Notes: generated from the sequence alone by a model not told the origin. Numbered from the stretch's first letter, positions 1 through 8,837 are shown. The stretch is DNA of 64,000 bases from Idiomarina xiamenensis 10-D-4 (GCF_000299895.1 NZ_AMRG01000013.1:39338-103337); one strand, 5' to 3'. Program-made: numbers and translations.

Positions 1-533
1 CTATTGATGACGCTTTAGGTCAGCAACCAAAGTACTTTGCTTATCCATACGGTGAGTACAGCCCCGCGTTAGAGACGCTTTTGCAAGAAATGGGCTATGT
101 GGCCTTTGGTCAGCATTCAGGACCGTGGGGTAAATATACACCGCTGACCGCTATTCCGAGATTTCCTGCCTCAGGTCGTTATGCCTCGTTGGACACCTTA
201 AAGACCAAGCTGTTGTCGTTAGCGATGCCGGTTACCGAGGTTAAGCCAGAACAATCGTTGTTGGCGCCGGACCAGGTCAAGCCTGAGTTGCAGGTAACGC
301 TGGCGAACAGTGATGACATGCGTAATAGCCAACTACAGTGCTTTGCTGGCGCCGAAGTGTTGGCGCCGACTTGGCTAAGCGCGACCCAATTTACCGTAAA
401 GCCGCGTGAAGCGCTGGGTATCGGTCGTTCGCGTTATAACTGCACAGCGCCGAGTGAAAGTCAGGCTGGGCGTTATTATTGGTATTCTAAGCCGTTTATT
501 CGTACCGACAGCAAAGGTAACTGGCCCGATTAA
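1..533 (+). CDS. Polysaccharide deacetylase family protein, C-terminal part (5' end outside window)
   Basis: The reading frame is open from base 3 and ends at the TAA at 531-533; the N-terminus lies upstream of the window. The visible start contains FAYPYGEYS, which resembles the conserved R/Y-x-P-x-G motif of NodB-type polysaccharide deacetylases, followed by the 'LLQEMGYVAFGQ' segment typical of the end of the barrel. The last ~100 residues look like an extra beta-rich C-terminal domain with two cysteines (QCFAGAE, YNCTAPS). Members are usually secreted metal-dependent enzymes removing N- or O-acetyl groups from glycans. The catalytic Asp and His motifs are not in view, so substrate and activity cannot be judged. 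Confidence 0.7.
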   Translation, partial: IDDALGQQPKYFAYPYGEYSPALETLLQEMGYVAFGQHSGPWGKYTPLTAIPRFPASGRYASLDTLKTKLLSLAMPVTEVKPEQSLLAPDQVKPELQVTLANSDDMRNSQLQCFAGAEVLAPTWLSATQFTVKPREALGIGRSRYNCTAPSESQAGRYYWYSKPFIRTDSKGNWPD

Positions 534-540
534 CGGGCCA
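522..540. terminator. Short GC-rich hairpin between convergent genes
   Basis: A 7-bp perfect stem, TGGCCCG (522-528) and CGGGCCA (534-540), encloses a 5-nt loop holding the stop codon of the deacetylase gene. It lies between that gene and the convergent sco gene, which ends at 549. There is no clear T-run on either side, so it is at best a weak bidirectional terminator. Confidence 0.4.
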
Positions 541-548
541 ATTCTAGC

Positions 549-1169
549 TTAGTAGTCTGCGCTGATGATGCTAAAGTCATCAGCCAACTGCTGCATATCG
601 ACTGTCGGCACTTTGCCTTGTTCGTGCTTGGCGTTGAAAATGGCTTGCCGATTACCGTCAGGGTTGACCAAAATGATGGCCGCGCTGTGGTTAACCAAAT
701 AATTTTCATCGCCTTCTTCGGGTATGGAGTACATCAAGCCTAAATCTTGTACAAATGGATATAAGCGCTTGTGTTCAGCTCGAACCCCGGCAAAGGCGTC
801 ACCAAAAAAACCGGTGTAATCGCGCAAACGAGCGACGCTATCGCGCTTCGGATCGACCGACACCATCCATACCTTGACCGGTTCGTTAACGCTTTGCTGT
901 AGTTGCGGCAAAATATCGCGCAGTTGCGCCATCGTCGTGGGACAAATATCGGGGCAATAAGTGTAGCCGGTGAACAACAGTGTCCATTGTCCTTGTAGTG
1001 ACTGATTGTTGACCGTGGTCGCTTGAGTACCATCGAGTTCAAACGTTGCTAAAGGTCTGGGTGGTTGATATACCAAGGCCTTTGGCTCCGGTTTAGGAAT
1101 TAACTGATAAACGCCAAAGCCGATGCCCAGCGCAAATACGGCAATAACGATGTACAGCAGACGATTCAT
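549..1169 (-). CDS. sco: SCO1/SenC family copper chaperone for cytochrome c oxidase
   Basis: Membrane-anchored thioredoxin-fold protein that delivers copper to the CuA centre of oxidase subunit II in the periplasm. One N-terminal membrane helix (about residues 5-23) is followed by the Sco domain. The copper-binding CxxxC is in [10 protein letters not shown] (Cys72, Cys76), and the third ligand is His161 in LVNHSAAI. At 206 aa the length is normal. It is the last gene of the cox assembly operon, and its ATG overlaps the cyoE stop by four bases (ATGA), implying translational coupling. Identification is secure; exclusive use for CuA is inferred from family knowledge. Confidence 0.93.
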   Translation of the reverse strand: MNRLLYIVIAVFALGIGFGVYQLIPKPEPKALVYQPPRPLATFELDGTQATTVNNQSLQGQWTLLFTGYTYCPDICPTTMAQLRDILPQLQQSVNEPVKVWMVSVDPKRDSVARLRDYTGFFGDAFAGVRAEHKRLYPFVQDLGLMYSIPEEGDENYLVNHSAAIILVNPDGNRQAIFNAKHEQGKVPTVDMQQLADDFSIISADY

Positions 1170-2107
1170 AATACACTTCCTAATGCTGACCAGTCGCTAA
1201 ACAAATAGTGGTCAATCAATAACAACACAAACAACAGCATTAAATGCCAAATCGAGAAAGCGAACATATTAAAAGCGGTTTTACGCTGTGGTGCAAACTT
1301 CAACTTCCATGCGTAACCCAAAAATACACAGTTTAGTAAGGTCACGCCGAGCAAATACACCACCCCTGACATACCCACTAAGTACGGCAGCAAGCAAACT
1401 ATGGCGAGTAGTAAGGTATAGAGCAGTATACAAGTTTTGGTAAAGGCAATGCCGTGCGTCACGGGTAGCATAGGAACATCGGCTTTGGCATAGTCTTTGG
1501 CGCGATGCACCGCCAGTGCCCAAAAATGTGGCGGCGTCCAAGTGAAGATGATCATCACCAGTAAAATAGCGTGTGCATGAATATTGTCGGTCACCGCGGT
1601 CCAGCCCAATAGTGGCGGTGCGGCACCAGCTAAACCTCCTATCACGATATTTTGTGGCGTGGCGCGTTTTAAGTACATGGTATAGACCACCGCGTAGCCA
1701 ACTAGGCTGGCCAGGGTTAGCCATGCGGTGAGCGCGTTGACCCAAGCCATCAACATCGCAAAACCGGCACTGCCGATGAGTGCTGCAAAGGCCATCACCC
1801 GAGCGGGAGACAAGCTACCTTGTGGTAGCGGTCGGCGTAAGGTGCGAGCCATTTTAGCGTCGATGTGGCGGTCAACCAGATGATTAACCGCGGCGGCTGA
1901 ACCCGCCATCAAACCAATACCGGTCAAGGCGGCTAACATTAACCAGCCATTGACCCAGGTATCGCTGGCTAAACACATGCCGACTAAGGCGGTGAGTAGT
2001 AATAGTGCCACCACCCGAGGTTTGGTCAGGGTTAAGTAGTCGCGCCAGCTGGCGCGCTTATGCAATGGCTTGGTTTGAGTTTTTTCTAAAGCCAGCGGTT
2101 GTGCCAT
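1166..2107 (-). CDS. cyoE: Protoheme IX farnesyltransferase (heme O synthase)
   Basis: Integral inner-membrane UbiA-superfamily prenyltransferase that adds a farnesyl group to heme b, giving heme O, the precursor of heme A. The first Asp-rich motif is N75-HLVD79-RHID83 followed by the [10 protein letters not shown] signature; a second conserved stretch ([11 protein letters not shown]) lies near residue 205. Hydrophobic helices cover nearly all of the 313 aa. The ATG at 2107 is preceded by a strong AGGGAGG. It sits between ctaA and sco in the oxidase cluster, so it supplies this aa3-type oxidase; ctaB is an equally used name. Confidence 0.95.
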   Translation of the reverse strand: MAQPLALEKTQTKPLHKRASWRDYLTLTKPRVVALLLLTALVGMCLASDTWVNGWLMLAALTGIGLMAGSAAAVNHLVDRHIDAKMARTLRRPLPQGSLSPARVMAFAALIGSAGFAMLMAWVNALTAWLTLASLVGYAVVYTMYLKRATPQNIVIGGLAGAAPPLLGWTAVTDNIHAHAILLVMIIFTWTPPHFWALAVHRAKDYAKADVPMLPVTHGIAFTKTCILLYTLLLAIVCLLPYLVGMSGVVYLLGVTLLNCVFLGYAWKLKFAPQRKTAFNMFAFSIWHLMLLFVLLLIDHYLFSDWSALGSVL

Positions 2108-2125
2108 AAAACCTCCCTGAAAGAT

Positions 2126-3109
2126 CTACGCCTTTCTTGCAATATTGTAGTTAAGGGCGACTAAAGATATCAGCAGCAATACGCCAACAGCGTTGTGAGC
2201 AACGGCTACTGGCAGTGGTAAGCTGAACCAAACGTTGCTGATACCGAGGGCAACCTGTACCAATAATAGTAGGCCAACGATTAACAAGTTGCGCCGGAAA
2301 AAGTTTGAGACTGCCTGACGCCAGCACTTAATCAGTAAGGCCAATACCACGATGCTGGTGATGATGGCACCAATACGATGGGCAATGTGCATGGTCATGC
2401 GGTCATCATAATCGTGCGCACCGTACAAGTAGTTGTCGGCAGCGGGTACCGAAAAGGCTCCGGCAACGTCCAAACGCTGCCACCAGTTGCCTTCACAAAA
2501 GGGAAACTCGGTACAGGCTAGCGCTGCGTAGTTGGCGGCGACCCAGCCGCCCAAGGCTATTTGTGCCAGCACCACGAACAGTGCGATAAGCGCAAAACTT
2601 CGATAACGACGTAATAACGGGTCACCACCCGCCAACCGATAAGGCTGTATACGTAACGCTAATAAAAATAATAACGACAGCGTCGCAAAACCGCCCAAAA
2701 GGTGACCCATAACGATCAGCGGCTGTAAGTTCATGGTCACTGTCCACATACCTAAGGCAGCTTGAAAAATGACCAGGCCAAGCAATAATATTGGCAGTTT
2801 GAGCGGGCTATTGGGTTGCTTGGTACGACGTTTTATAGCAACCACCGCAATCGCTGCGATTAATAAGCCTAAACTACCGGCCAAATAGCGGTGCACCATT
2901 TCGTTGCGTGCTTTGTGGTGTTCAACCGGGTTATCGGGAAAGCGTAGCTGCGCCTGATTCAGTTGCTCGGTGGTTTTTGGCACCCCGACAAAGCCATAGC
3001 AACCTGGCCAATCGGGACAGCCTAAGCCAGCGTCGGTAAGGCGTGTATAGGCACCCAAAATGATCACGCAAAAAGCCACTAACACAGTAAATTTAACCAA
3101 TAAACGCAT
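2126..3109 (-). CDS. ctaA: Heme A synthase (COX15/CtaA family)
   Basis: Inner-membrane heme O monooxygenase that converts heme O to heme A. The 327-aa protein has about eight hydrophobic segments and the conserved histidines of the family: VEHHKARNEMVHRYLAG near residue 70, MGHLLGG, MHIAHRIGA and VAVAHNAVG. N-terminal 'TRLTDAGLGCPDWPGCYG' is the hallmark opening of bacterial CtaA. It lies 18 bp upstream of cyoE, the preceding step of the pathway, which strongly supports the assignment. Confidence 0.95.
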   Translation of the reverse strand: MRLLVKFTVLVAFCVIILGAYTRLTDAGLGCPDWPGCYGFVGVPKTTEQLNQAQLRFPDNPVEHHKARNEMVHRYLAGSLGLLIAAIAVVAIKRRTKQPNSPLKLPILLLGLVIFQAALGMWTVTMNLQPLIVMGHLLGGFATLSLLFLLALRIQPYRLAGGDPLLRRYRSFALIALFVVLAQIALGGWVAANYAALACTEFPFCEGNWWQRLDVAGAFSVPAADNYLYGAHDYDDRMTMHIAHRIGAIITSIVVLALLIKCWRQAVSNFFRRNLLIVGLLLLVQVALGISNVWFSLPLPVAVAHNAVGVLLLISLVALNYNIARKA

Positions 3110-3120
3110 AGCGCCTGCTC

Positions 3121-3669
3121 CTAACCGACTCGAGAAAGTTTTAGCAAACGACGTAAATCGGCGAGGATATTTTTACCCTCAGCCAGCGTTTCTTGCTCTG
3201 ATAGGTGCAGCGGGTAATGCATCACCACGTTGCCCATTGGGTCGATGATCATGACCGTCCGTGCTGGCAGACTATGTAAGACCTGATACAACGTATCTGA
3301 CTCAATCCGGGTGACACTCTGGTATGCGCTGATATTGAGGTGGTTAAAGTCGGAATGGGTGAGTAACACTGGGGTAACCCGTTGGCTATCTTTGCCCAGC
3401 GCTACGTCGACTTGATTTAGCGTAAATAGCGCACGTTCACAGTAGTCCGAACAAGCTTGCGGTTGTCGGTACAGTAAGCGCCAACCGGCAGGCAAAGCCG
3501 CGGTGGTTTCTTCACTTAAGGCTAACGGCGGCACTAATAAAGTGCCACGATTGGTCACTGCGCCTTGATACCAATGCTGATCCAAGACTAACTTGGCAAT
3601 AACAACAGGGATAATAAACAATACCACCACTGCAATAATGGCAATGCGTGAGCGAGTTAACGAACTCAT
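3121..3669 (-). CDS. Sco-like membrane-anchored protein of the cox assembly operon
   Basis: A 182-aa protein with one N-terminal membrane helix (about residues 9-26) and a periplasmic domain. The domain reads like a reduced Sco/thioredoxin fold: WRLLYRQPQACSDYCERAL has a CxxxC pair (Cys73, Cys77), and MIIDPMGNVVMHYP matches the Sco strand after the metal-binding His. That His (His161 in the Sco protein encoded nearby) is not present here; the aligned stretch is LPARTVMII. I chose the ATG at 3669 because it overlaps the surf1 stop as ATGA; a longer open frame to 3828 only shadows surf1. Genes like this are common in oxidase clusters and usually called hypothetical. A role in copper or thiol handling is inference. 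Confidence 0.8.
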   Translation of the reverse strand: MSSLTRSRIAIIAVVVLFIIPVVIAKLVLDQHWYQGAVTNRGTLLVPPLALSEETTAALPAGWRLLYRQPQACSDYCERALFTLNQVDVALGKDSQRVTPVLLTHSDFNHLNISAYQSVTRIESDTLYQVLHSLPARTVMIIDPMGNVVMHYPLHLSEQETLAEGKNILADLRRLLKLSRVG

Positions 3670-4400
3670 GATGACGCCTCTTGTTGTTTTTGTTGTCGAT
3701 AATGGCGACGCATTAAAGCACCGTATACCACTGCGCACGCTAACGCTAGCGAAAACCATTGCAACGCATAAGCTTGATGCTTTTCTGGCGGCATAACCTG
3801 CGGTTGCCAATGGCGTGGTAAACCCCAATCGGTGTTTTCATCTAACAGCACGACGGCGCTGATTAGCGGCAAATCCAGTTGCTTACTGAGCGTATTTAAA
3901 TCCAACTGTTGAATGCGAATAGGCCATTGCGTACCGTCGACCAAGGTCTGTTGTTGTAGCCAGTTGTCACTGGGTTGGTAGGTATAACCGCGAACCCTGA
4001 CTTGCCCTTGTGGCAAGCTTACCGAGGGTAACTGATGGCGATGGCTGGGCGCGGCTATCCAGCCGATATTGACCGGTACCAATGAAGTAGATTGCTCGCT
4101 TTGCAACAGCGCAATAACTTGGTAGCCAACTCGGCCTTGATAGGTTTGATTGTCGAGTAACCAGTAGCGATCTGGTGCGAATTTGCCATTCACGCTGACG
4201 GTTTGATAACGCCGCAGCGGTTGCTCTGCGAGCACCTCGGCTAATGGTTGTGCTTGACTCATGTCGGCGGCGGCAAAATCGTCAAACAAGTGCTGTTTTT
4301 GTTCGGCTCGGTGTAACTGCCAAAAGCCTAACTTGACTAGCAGTGCAACTGCCAGCAAAGTGATAACAGATGGCCATAACGGCGGACGCCAAAGTGTCAT
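3666..4400 (-). CDS. SURF1 family cytochrome oxidase assembly protein
   Basis: SURF1 proteins help insert heme A into oxidase subunit I. The 244-aa product has the typical hairpin architecture: an N-terminal membrane helix (about residues 9-27) leading into the GFWQLHRAEQK signature, a large periplasmic domain with the conserved VNIGWI, and a C-terminal membrane helix around residues 216-233. The ATG at 4400 (MTLWRPP) is preferred; a TTG seven codons upstream (4421) is possible. The stop overlaps the start of the next gene by four bases. Confidence 0.9.
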   Translation of the reverse strand: MTLWRPPLWPSVITLLAVALLVKLGFWQLHRAEQKQHLFDDFAAADMSQAQPLAEVLAEQPLRRYQTVSVNGKFAPDRYWLLDNQTYQGRVGYQVIALLQSEQSTSLVPVNIGWIAAPSHRHQLPSVSLPQGQVRVRGYTYQPSDNWLQQQTLVDGTQWPIRIQQLDLNTLSKQLDLPLISAVVLLDENTDWGLPRHWQPQVMPPEKHQAYALQWFSLALACAVVYGALMRRHYRQQKQQEASS

Positions 4401-4430
4401 AAGAAACACTCGGCAAAACAAGGATGCACT

Positions 4431-4646
4431 ATGCTTTTAACATTTAAAATAATCATTGTACTGCTACTGCTCTATATGGGCTTTAACCTGTTTAAAGCGC
4501 TATTTATTATGTTGCGTAACGATCCAAATAAACCACCGATGAGTCGTTACTTAGGGCGGCGTGTGGCACTGGCAGCTTTAGCTTTGGTGCTGATTATTAT
4601 TGCTGCCAGTGTCGGTTGGTTGCCGTTAAACCCTCGTCCTTATTAA
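4431..4646 (+). CDS. Small twin-transmembrane protein (DUF2909-like)
   Basis: A 71-aa protein made of two membrane helices (about residues 4-27 and 46-65) joined by a basic loop, RNDPNKPPMSRYLGRR. It matches my memory of the DUF2909 family, which recurs beside oxidase assembly genes. It is transcribed opposite to the oxidase operon, wedged between coxC and surf1, starting 30 bp from the surf1 ATG. Any coxC-to-surf1 read-through transcript is therefore antisense to it. Function unknown; an oxidase-related role is inferred from position only. Confidence 0.8.
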   Translation: MLLTFKIIIVLLLLYMGFNLFKALFIMLRNDPNKPPMSRYLGRRVALAALALVLIIIAASVGWLPLNPRPY

Positions 4647-4655
4647 GCGCGGCTG

Positions 4656-5534
4656 CTACAGCACATAAACAATCACGAATAGCGCTATCCAGACCGCATC
4701 GACGAAGTGCCAGTACCAACTGGTCGCTTGAAAGGCAAAGTGGTTGTCAGCGCTAAAGTGACCTTTCAGTATGCGCAGGAACATGATGATCAACATCAAC
4801 GTGCCCAAGGTGACGTGCATACCGTGAAAGCCGGTTAATAGATAAAAGGTGTTGCCGTATACCCCCGACTGCAGGGTTAAGCCTAGCTCGTGATAGGCGT
4901 GGACATATTCAGCGCCTTGCAGATACAAGAAGATAGCGCCAAGAATGATAGTCAATCCCAAAAACAGCTTCAGTTGACCACGTTTGCCTTTCTCTAAACC
5001 CATATGAGCAAAGTGGCAGGTAAACGACGAGGTCACCAGAATAGCGGTGTTGATCAACGGTAAACCATACCAGCCCATCGCTTGTGTTTCGGTACCGCCC
5101 GGCGTCTTAACCAACGGCCAAATGGCATCGAAGGTTGGCCACAATACTTCGTTGGTCATGGCGTTGTTGCTAGCACCTCCGAGCCAAGGTACGGCGACCA
5201 TACGGGCGTAAAACAGCGCACCGAAAAACGCGGCAAAGAACATCACTTCTGAGAAAATAAACCAAGCCATGCCTTGACGGTACGAATTACCGAGCTGGTC
5301 CGAATAAAGGCCACGCATGGATTCATTAATTTGGTCACGGAACCAGCCAAATAGCATCACCGCAATAACGACTAAACCGGCACTGAGTACGGTACTACCG
5401 TAACCTTCTTGTTGTTTGCTGACATCTAATACAGTGTGACCGGCGCCAAAGGCGATTAAGCCCAAGCCAATGGCGCCAACTATCGGCCATGGACTCTGCG
5501 CGGGAACGTAGTAACTTGCATGTTTTTCAGCCAT
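4656..5534 (-). CDS. coxC: Cytochrome c oxidase subunit III
   Basis: Seven-helix inner-membrane subunit of the heme-copper oxidase. The 292-aa sequence shows the family features WFIFSEVMFFAAFFGALFYARM (conserved Glu in helix III), the GFHGMHVTLGT segment, and the C-terminal YWHFVDAVWIALFVIVY. It follows ctaG and coxA in the canonical order, 13 bp downstream of ctaG. The divergently oriented small membrane gene lies between it and surf1. Confidence 0.96.
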   Translation of the reverse strand: MAEKHASYYVPAQSPWPIVGAIGLGLIAFGAGHTVLDVSKQQEGYGSTVLSAGLVVIAVMLFGWFRDQINESMRGLYSDQLGNSYRQGMAWFIFSEVMFFAAFFGALFYARMVAVPWLGGASNNAMTNEVLWPTFDAIWPLVKTPGGTETQAMGWYGLPLINTAILVTSSFTCHFAHMGLEKGKRGQLKLFLGLTIILGAIFLYLQGAEYVHAYHELGLTLQSGVYGNTFYLLTGFHGMHVTLGTLMLIIMFLRILKGHFSADNHFAFQATSWYWHFVDAVWIALFVIVYVL

Positions 5535-5546
5535 AACCTGTCCTTA

Positions 5547-6106
5547 TTATTCTGTTTGCTTGAATTGAGCTAAGGCATCAGCCGTTGCATTGGCCGTCAT
5601 ATCGTACAGCGTGTATGACAGCGTCATGGTTGTAATGTGTTCGGGAATGTCTGGGTCTAAATAAAACTGCATCGGCATTTTGGCGTCATCGTTAGCCGCT
5701 AAGGGTTGCTGATTAAAGCAAAAACATTCCACTTTGTTCAGATAAAGCGCGGCTTCGCCGGGCGCGACCGAAGGAATAGCCTGCGCTACCATATTATTGC
5801 CGGTACGATTGTGGACTAAAAAATTGACCAGTTTGGTTTCGCCAGGATGCACACGAACCTCACGAGTTTCCGGGGCAAAATCCCAAGGCATGCCCTTAGC
5901 GGAACGCGTAATGAACTGTACGGTGACCCAGCGGCTATCATCGACCGGATGAGTGGCGGCCTGGTTCTGCCGTTAAAGCCAGTCACCTCACAAAAGACGT
6001 TATATAACGGCACCAACGCAAAGCCAAAGGCGAACATGGCCACCACGGTGAGCAGTAGGCGTTTGATCACTTTGGCGTTATCCGGGCGTTGTTGCGGCGT
6101 AGTCAT
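5547..6106 (-). pseudogene. ctaG: Cytochrome c oxidase assembly protein CtaG, frameshifted
   Basis: CtaG/Cox11 is a membrane-anchored periplasmic chaperone that delivers copper to the CuB site of subunit I. The first part (ATG at 6106, SD AAGGAG) encodes the membrane helix and LVPLYNVFCEVTGFNGRT; it then runs out of frame to a stop at 5816. The rest is in the -1 frame: NQAATHPVDDSRWVTVQF, then MPWDFAPE, SVAPGEAALY and the copper motif VECFCFNQQPL. The junction lies about 5960-5975. One base missing there explains both halves. No slippery heptamer is visible, so this is a real one-base deletion or a sequencing error. All other parts of the gene look intact. Confidence 0.85.
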
Positions 6107-6115
6107 AACGACTCC

Positions 6116-7699
6116 TTAATCGATTTTTGGTGGCGTTTCAAAAGTGTGATACGGCGCCGGCGATGGCACTGTCCACTCTAAGCCTTCAGCCCCTTCCCAA
6201 GGTTTAGCTGGGGCGGGCTTACCTTTGCGCACGCACTTAACCACGATGTATAGGAACAGCAACTGAGTTAAGCCAAAGGCGAAACCACCAATACTGACGA
6301 TTTGATTAATGTCGGCAAACTGTACCGAATAATCTGGGATACGACGCGGCATTCCGGCTAAACCGGCAAAATGCATGGGGAAGAACAGCACGTTAACCGA
6401 AATCACCGAAAGCCAAAAATGCCAGCGCGCCAACACTTCGTCATACATGTGACCGCTCCACTTCGGTAACCAATAATAGCAAGCGGCCATGATAGAAAAG
6501 ATGGCGCCGGTCACCAGCACATAGTGGAAGTGGGCTACCACAAAATAGGTATCATGATATTGGAAGTCGACCGGCGTGATCGCCAGCATTAGGCCGGAAA
6601 AGCCGCCGATAGTAAACAAAATCACGAACGCTAAGGCAAATAACATCGGCGTTTCAAAAGTCATGGCGCCACGCCACATGGTCGCCACCCAGTTAAACAC
6701 TTTGACCCCAGTCGGTACGGCAATGAGCATGGTGCAATACATAAAGAATAGCTCTGCGAACACTGGCATGCCGGTAGTAAACATATGGTGTGCCCAGACC
6801 AAGAACGAAAGCACGGCAATGGATGCGGTGGCGTATACCATGGATGAATAGCCGAACAGCCGTTTTCGGGTAAACGCTGGAATGATAGCCGAAATGATAC
6901 CAAACGACGGCAATATCATAATGTACACTTCGGGGTGCCCAAAGAACCAGAAGATGTGCTGGAACATCACTGGGTCACCACCCCCTGCTGCATCAAAGAA
7001 GCTGGTGCCAAAATACTTGTCGGTCAATACCATGGTGACTGCCCCGGCCAATACAGGCATAACGGCTATCAACAAGAATGCGGTAATAAACCAGGTCCAG
7101 ACAAACAGCGGCATTTTCATATAGTTCATGCCGGGTGCACGCATATTCATGATGGTAACGATGACGTTAATCGCGCCCATAATGGAAGATATACCCATGA
7201 TATGAATTGAAAATACAAACAGTGCTGTTGAATCTGGGCTATAGGTGGTCGACAGTGGTGCGTAGAAAGTCCAGCCAAATGCCGGTCCGCCGCCGGGCAT
7301 AAATAGCGACGACAGTAATATGGCAAAAGCAAAAGGTAAAATCCAAAAACTCCAGTTGTTCATGCGCGGCAAGGCCATATCTGGTGCGCCGATCATCATC
7401 GGTATCATCCAGTTGGCCAAGCCAGTAAAGGCCGGCATGACGGCACCAAATACCATGATCAAGCCGTGCACGGTGGTCATTTGGTTAAAAAAGTGTGGCT
7501 CGACTAACTGTAAACCAGGTTGAAACAGTTCTGCGCGGATCACCATAGCCATGGCGCCGCCGGTTAAGAACATTAAAAAACTGAACCACAAGTACAACGA
7601 ACCGATGTCTTTATGGTTGGTGGTAAATAGCCAACGGGTAATGCCCGACGGCTTATGATGGTGATGGTCGTGATGGATATCGCCAACTGCGGTACTCAT
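6116..7699 (-). CDS. coxA: Cytochrome c oxidase subunit I
   Basis: Catalytic 12-helix subunit holding heme a and the heme a3-CuB centre. The 527-aa sequence contains all ligands: TTVHGLIMVFG (heme a His), FWFFGHPEVYIMILP (CuB His with the cross-linked Tyr), WAHHMFTTG (the two other CuB His) and HDTYFVVAHFHYVL (heme a3 and heme a His). The start has a His-rich cytoplasmic tail (HHDHHHH), then GITRWLFTTNHKDIG. It lies 10 bp downstream of coxB and 10 bp upstream of ctaG. Confidence 0.97.
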   Translation of the reverse strand: MSTAVGDIHHDHHHHKPSGITRWLFTTNHKDIGSLYLWFSFLMFLTGGAMAMVIRAELFQPGLQLVEPHFFNQMTTVHGLIMVFGAVMPAFTGLANWMIPMMIGAPDMALPRMNNWSFWILPFAFAILLSSLFMPGGGPAFGWTFYAPLSTTYSPDSTALFVFSIHIMGISSIMGAINVIVTIMNMRAPGMNYMKMPLFVWTWFITAFLLIAVMPVLAGAVTMVLTDKYFGTSFFDAAGGGDPVMFQHIFWFFGHPEVYIMILPSFGIISAIIPAFTRKRLFGYSSMVYATASIAVLSFLVWAHHMFTTGMPVFAELFFMYCTMLIAVPTGVKVFNWVATMWRGAMTFETPMLFALAFVILFTIGGFSGLMLAITPVDFQYHDTYFVVAHFHYVLVTGAIFSIMAACYYWLPKWSGHMYDEVLARWHFWLSVISVNVLFFPMHFAGLAGMPRRIPDYSVQFADINQIVSIGGFAFGLTQLLFLYIVVKCVRKGKPAPAKPWEGAEGLEWTVPSPAPYHTFETPPKID

Positions 7700-7709
7700 A
7701 GCCGTCTCC

Positions 7710-8837
7710 TTATTGATTCATGTGTTGATTGACATCGGCAGCTTGCACCAGATCACCGGTGTCGTTGCCCCAAGCATTACGTTCATAAGTAATGACGGCG
7801 GCTAACTCACGCAGCGACAGTTGCGCGCCGAATGCCTGCATGGCGGTGCCTGATTTACCGTGTACAACAATTTCGATGTGGTCGGGCAAATGCTCTTTTT
7901 TGCTGGCAATCGCGCTGCCTTTCAGAGCCGGGAATACACCCGGTACGCCCTCACCGGTAGGTTGGTGGCAAGCAGCGCAGTTGGCTAAATAAATTTTTTC
8001 ACCCAAATCCATTAATTCGTCTTTATCCATTTGCATCGCTAACAAACGTTGTTCTTCTTCTTTTGCCTTACGTTGTTGTGCCTCGGTTTCTTGCATCCAT
8101 TGGTCGAACTCAGCGGGACTTTTGGCGATGACTACGATGGGCATAAAACCATGGTCTTTACCACAGAGTTCAGCACACTGGCCGCGATAAATACCGGGTT
8201 CTTCGATGCGCGTCCACGCCTCGTTAATAAAGCCAGGGTTGGCGTCTTTTTTGACTGCAAAATCCGGCACCCACCATGAGTGAATAACGTCGTCCGAGGT
8301 GACTAAGAAGCGAATTTTTTGGCCGGTAGGAACGACCAATGGCCGATCGACCTCAAGTAAGTAGTTTTCGCCTTTGTCGAATTTATTACGAATCTGCTCC
8401 TGTTGTGTGGCGAGCAAGCTGAAGTACTCAACCTCATGACCGAAGTATTTGTAGTGCCACTTCCATTGCGAACCGGTAATTTGCACGGTTAAATCGGCGT
8501 CACTAGGGTCTTCCATGGCAATTAGGGTTTGTGTGGCAGGAATTGCCATACCGACCAAAATTAGGAATGGAATAACGGTCCACAAGACTTCCACTTTAAC
8601 GCTTTCGTGAAAACTGGCGGGTTTTGCACCGCGTGATTTGCGGTGTAAGTACATCGAAATAAACATGGCCCCAAATACCAGTACGCCGATGACGCAGCAG
8701 ATATAAAAAATGGTCATGTGTAAGTCGAACACACGGGCGCTGATATCGGTGACACCACGAGTTAGGTTCAGTTGCGTCTCAGCATATGTTGGAACGCTCG
8801 TCAAAGCGCCTACCGTTACAACAGGTATGGTTTTCAT
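7710..8837 (-). CDS. coxB: Cytochrome c oxidase subunit II with fused cytochrome c domain
   Basis: Electron-entry subunit. I place the start at the ATG at 8837, behind a strong GAGGAG, giving 375 aa; the frame is open farther upstream but without support. A short secretion segment ends near TYA-ETQ, followed by two membrane helices (about 40-63 and 84-105). The CuA site is complete: His186, then C221-AELC225-GKDH229-GFM232. A charged linker (about 245-275) leads to a class I cytochrome c domain with CAACH (287-291) and a likely axial Met333. This fused arrangement is of the caa3 type. Confidence 0.95.
   Translation of the reverse strand: MKTIPVVTVGALTSVPTYAETQLNLTRGVTDISARVFDLHMTIFYICCVIGVLVFGAMFISMYLHRKSRGAKPASFHESVKVEVLWTVIPFLILVGMAIPATQTLIAMEDPSDADLTVQITGSQWKWHYKYFGHEVEYFSLLATQQEQIRNKFDKGENYLLEVDRPLVVPTGQKIRFLVTSDDVIHSWWVPDFAVKKDANPGFINEAWTRIEEPGIYRGQCAELCGKDHGFMPIVVIAKSPAEFDQWMQETEAQQRKAKEEEQRLLAMQMDKDELMDLGEKIYLANCAACHQPTGEGVPGVFPALKGSAIASKKEHLPDHIEIVVHGKSGTAMQAFGAQLSLRELAAVITYERNAWGNDTGDLVQAADVNQHMNQ

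Noticed and set aside
3060..3248. 62-codon plus-strand frame across the ctaA start
   Set aside because: It covers parts of two certain minus-strand genes and has no ribosome site.
5960..5980. Programmed -1 ribosomal frameshift site in ctaG
   Set aside because: No X-XXY-YYZ slippery heptamer or clear stimulatory stem; other bacterial ctaG genes are not known to me to use frameshifting.
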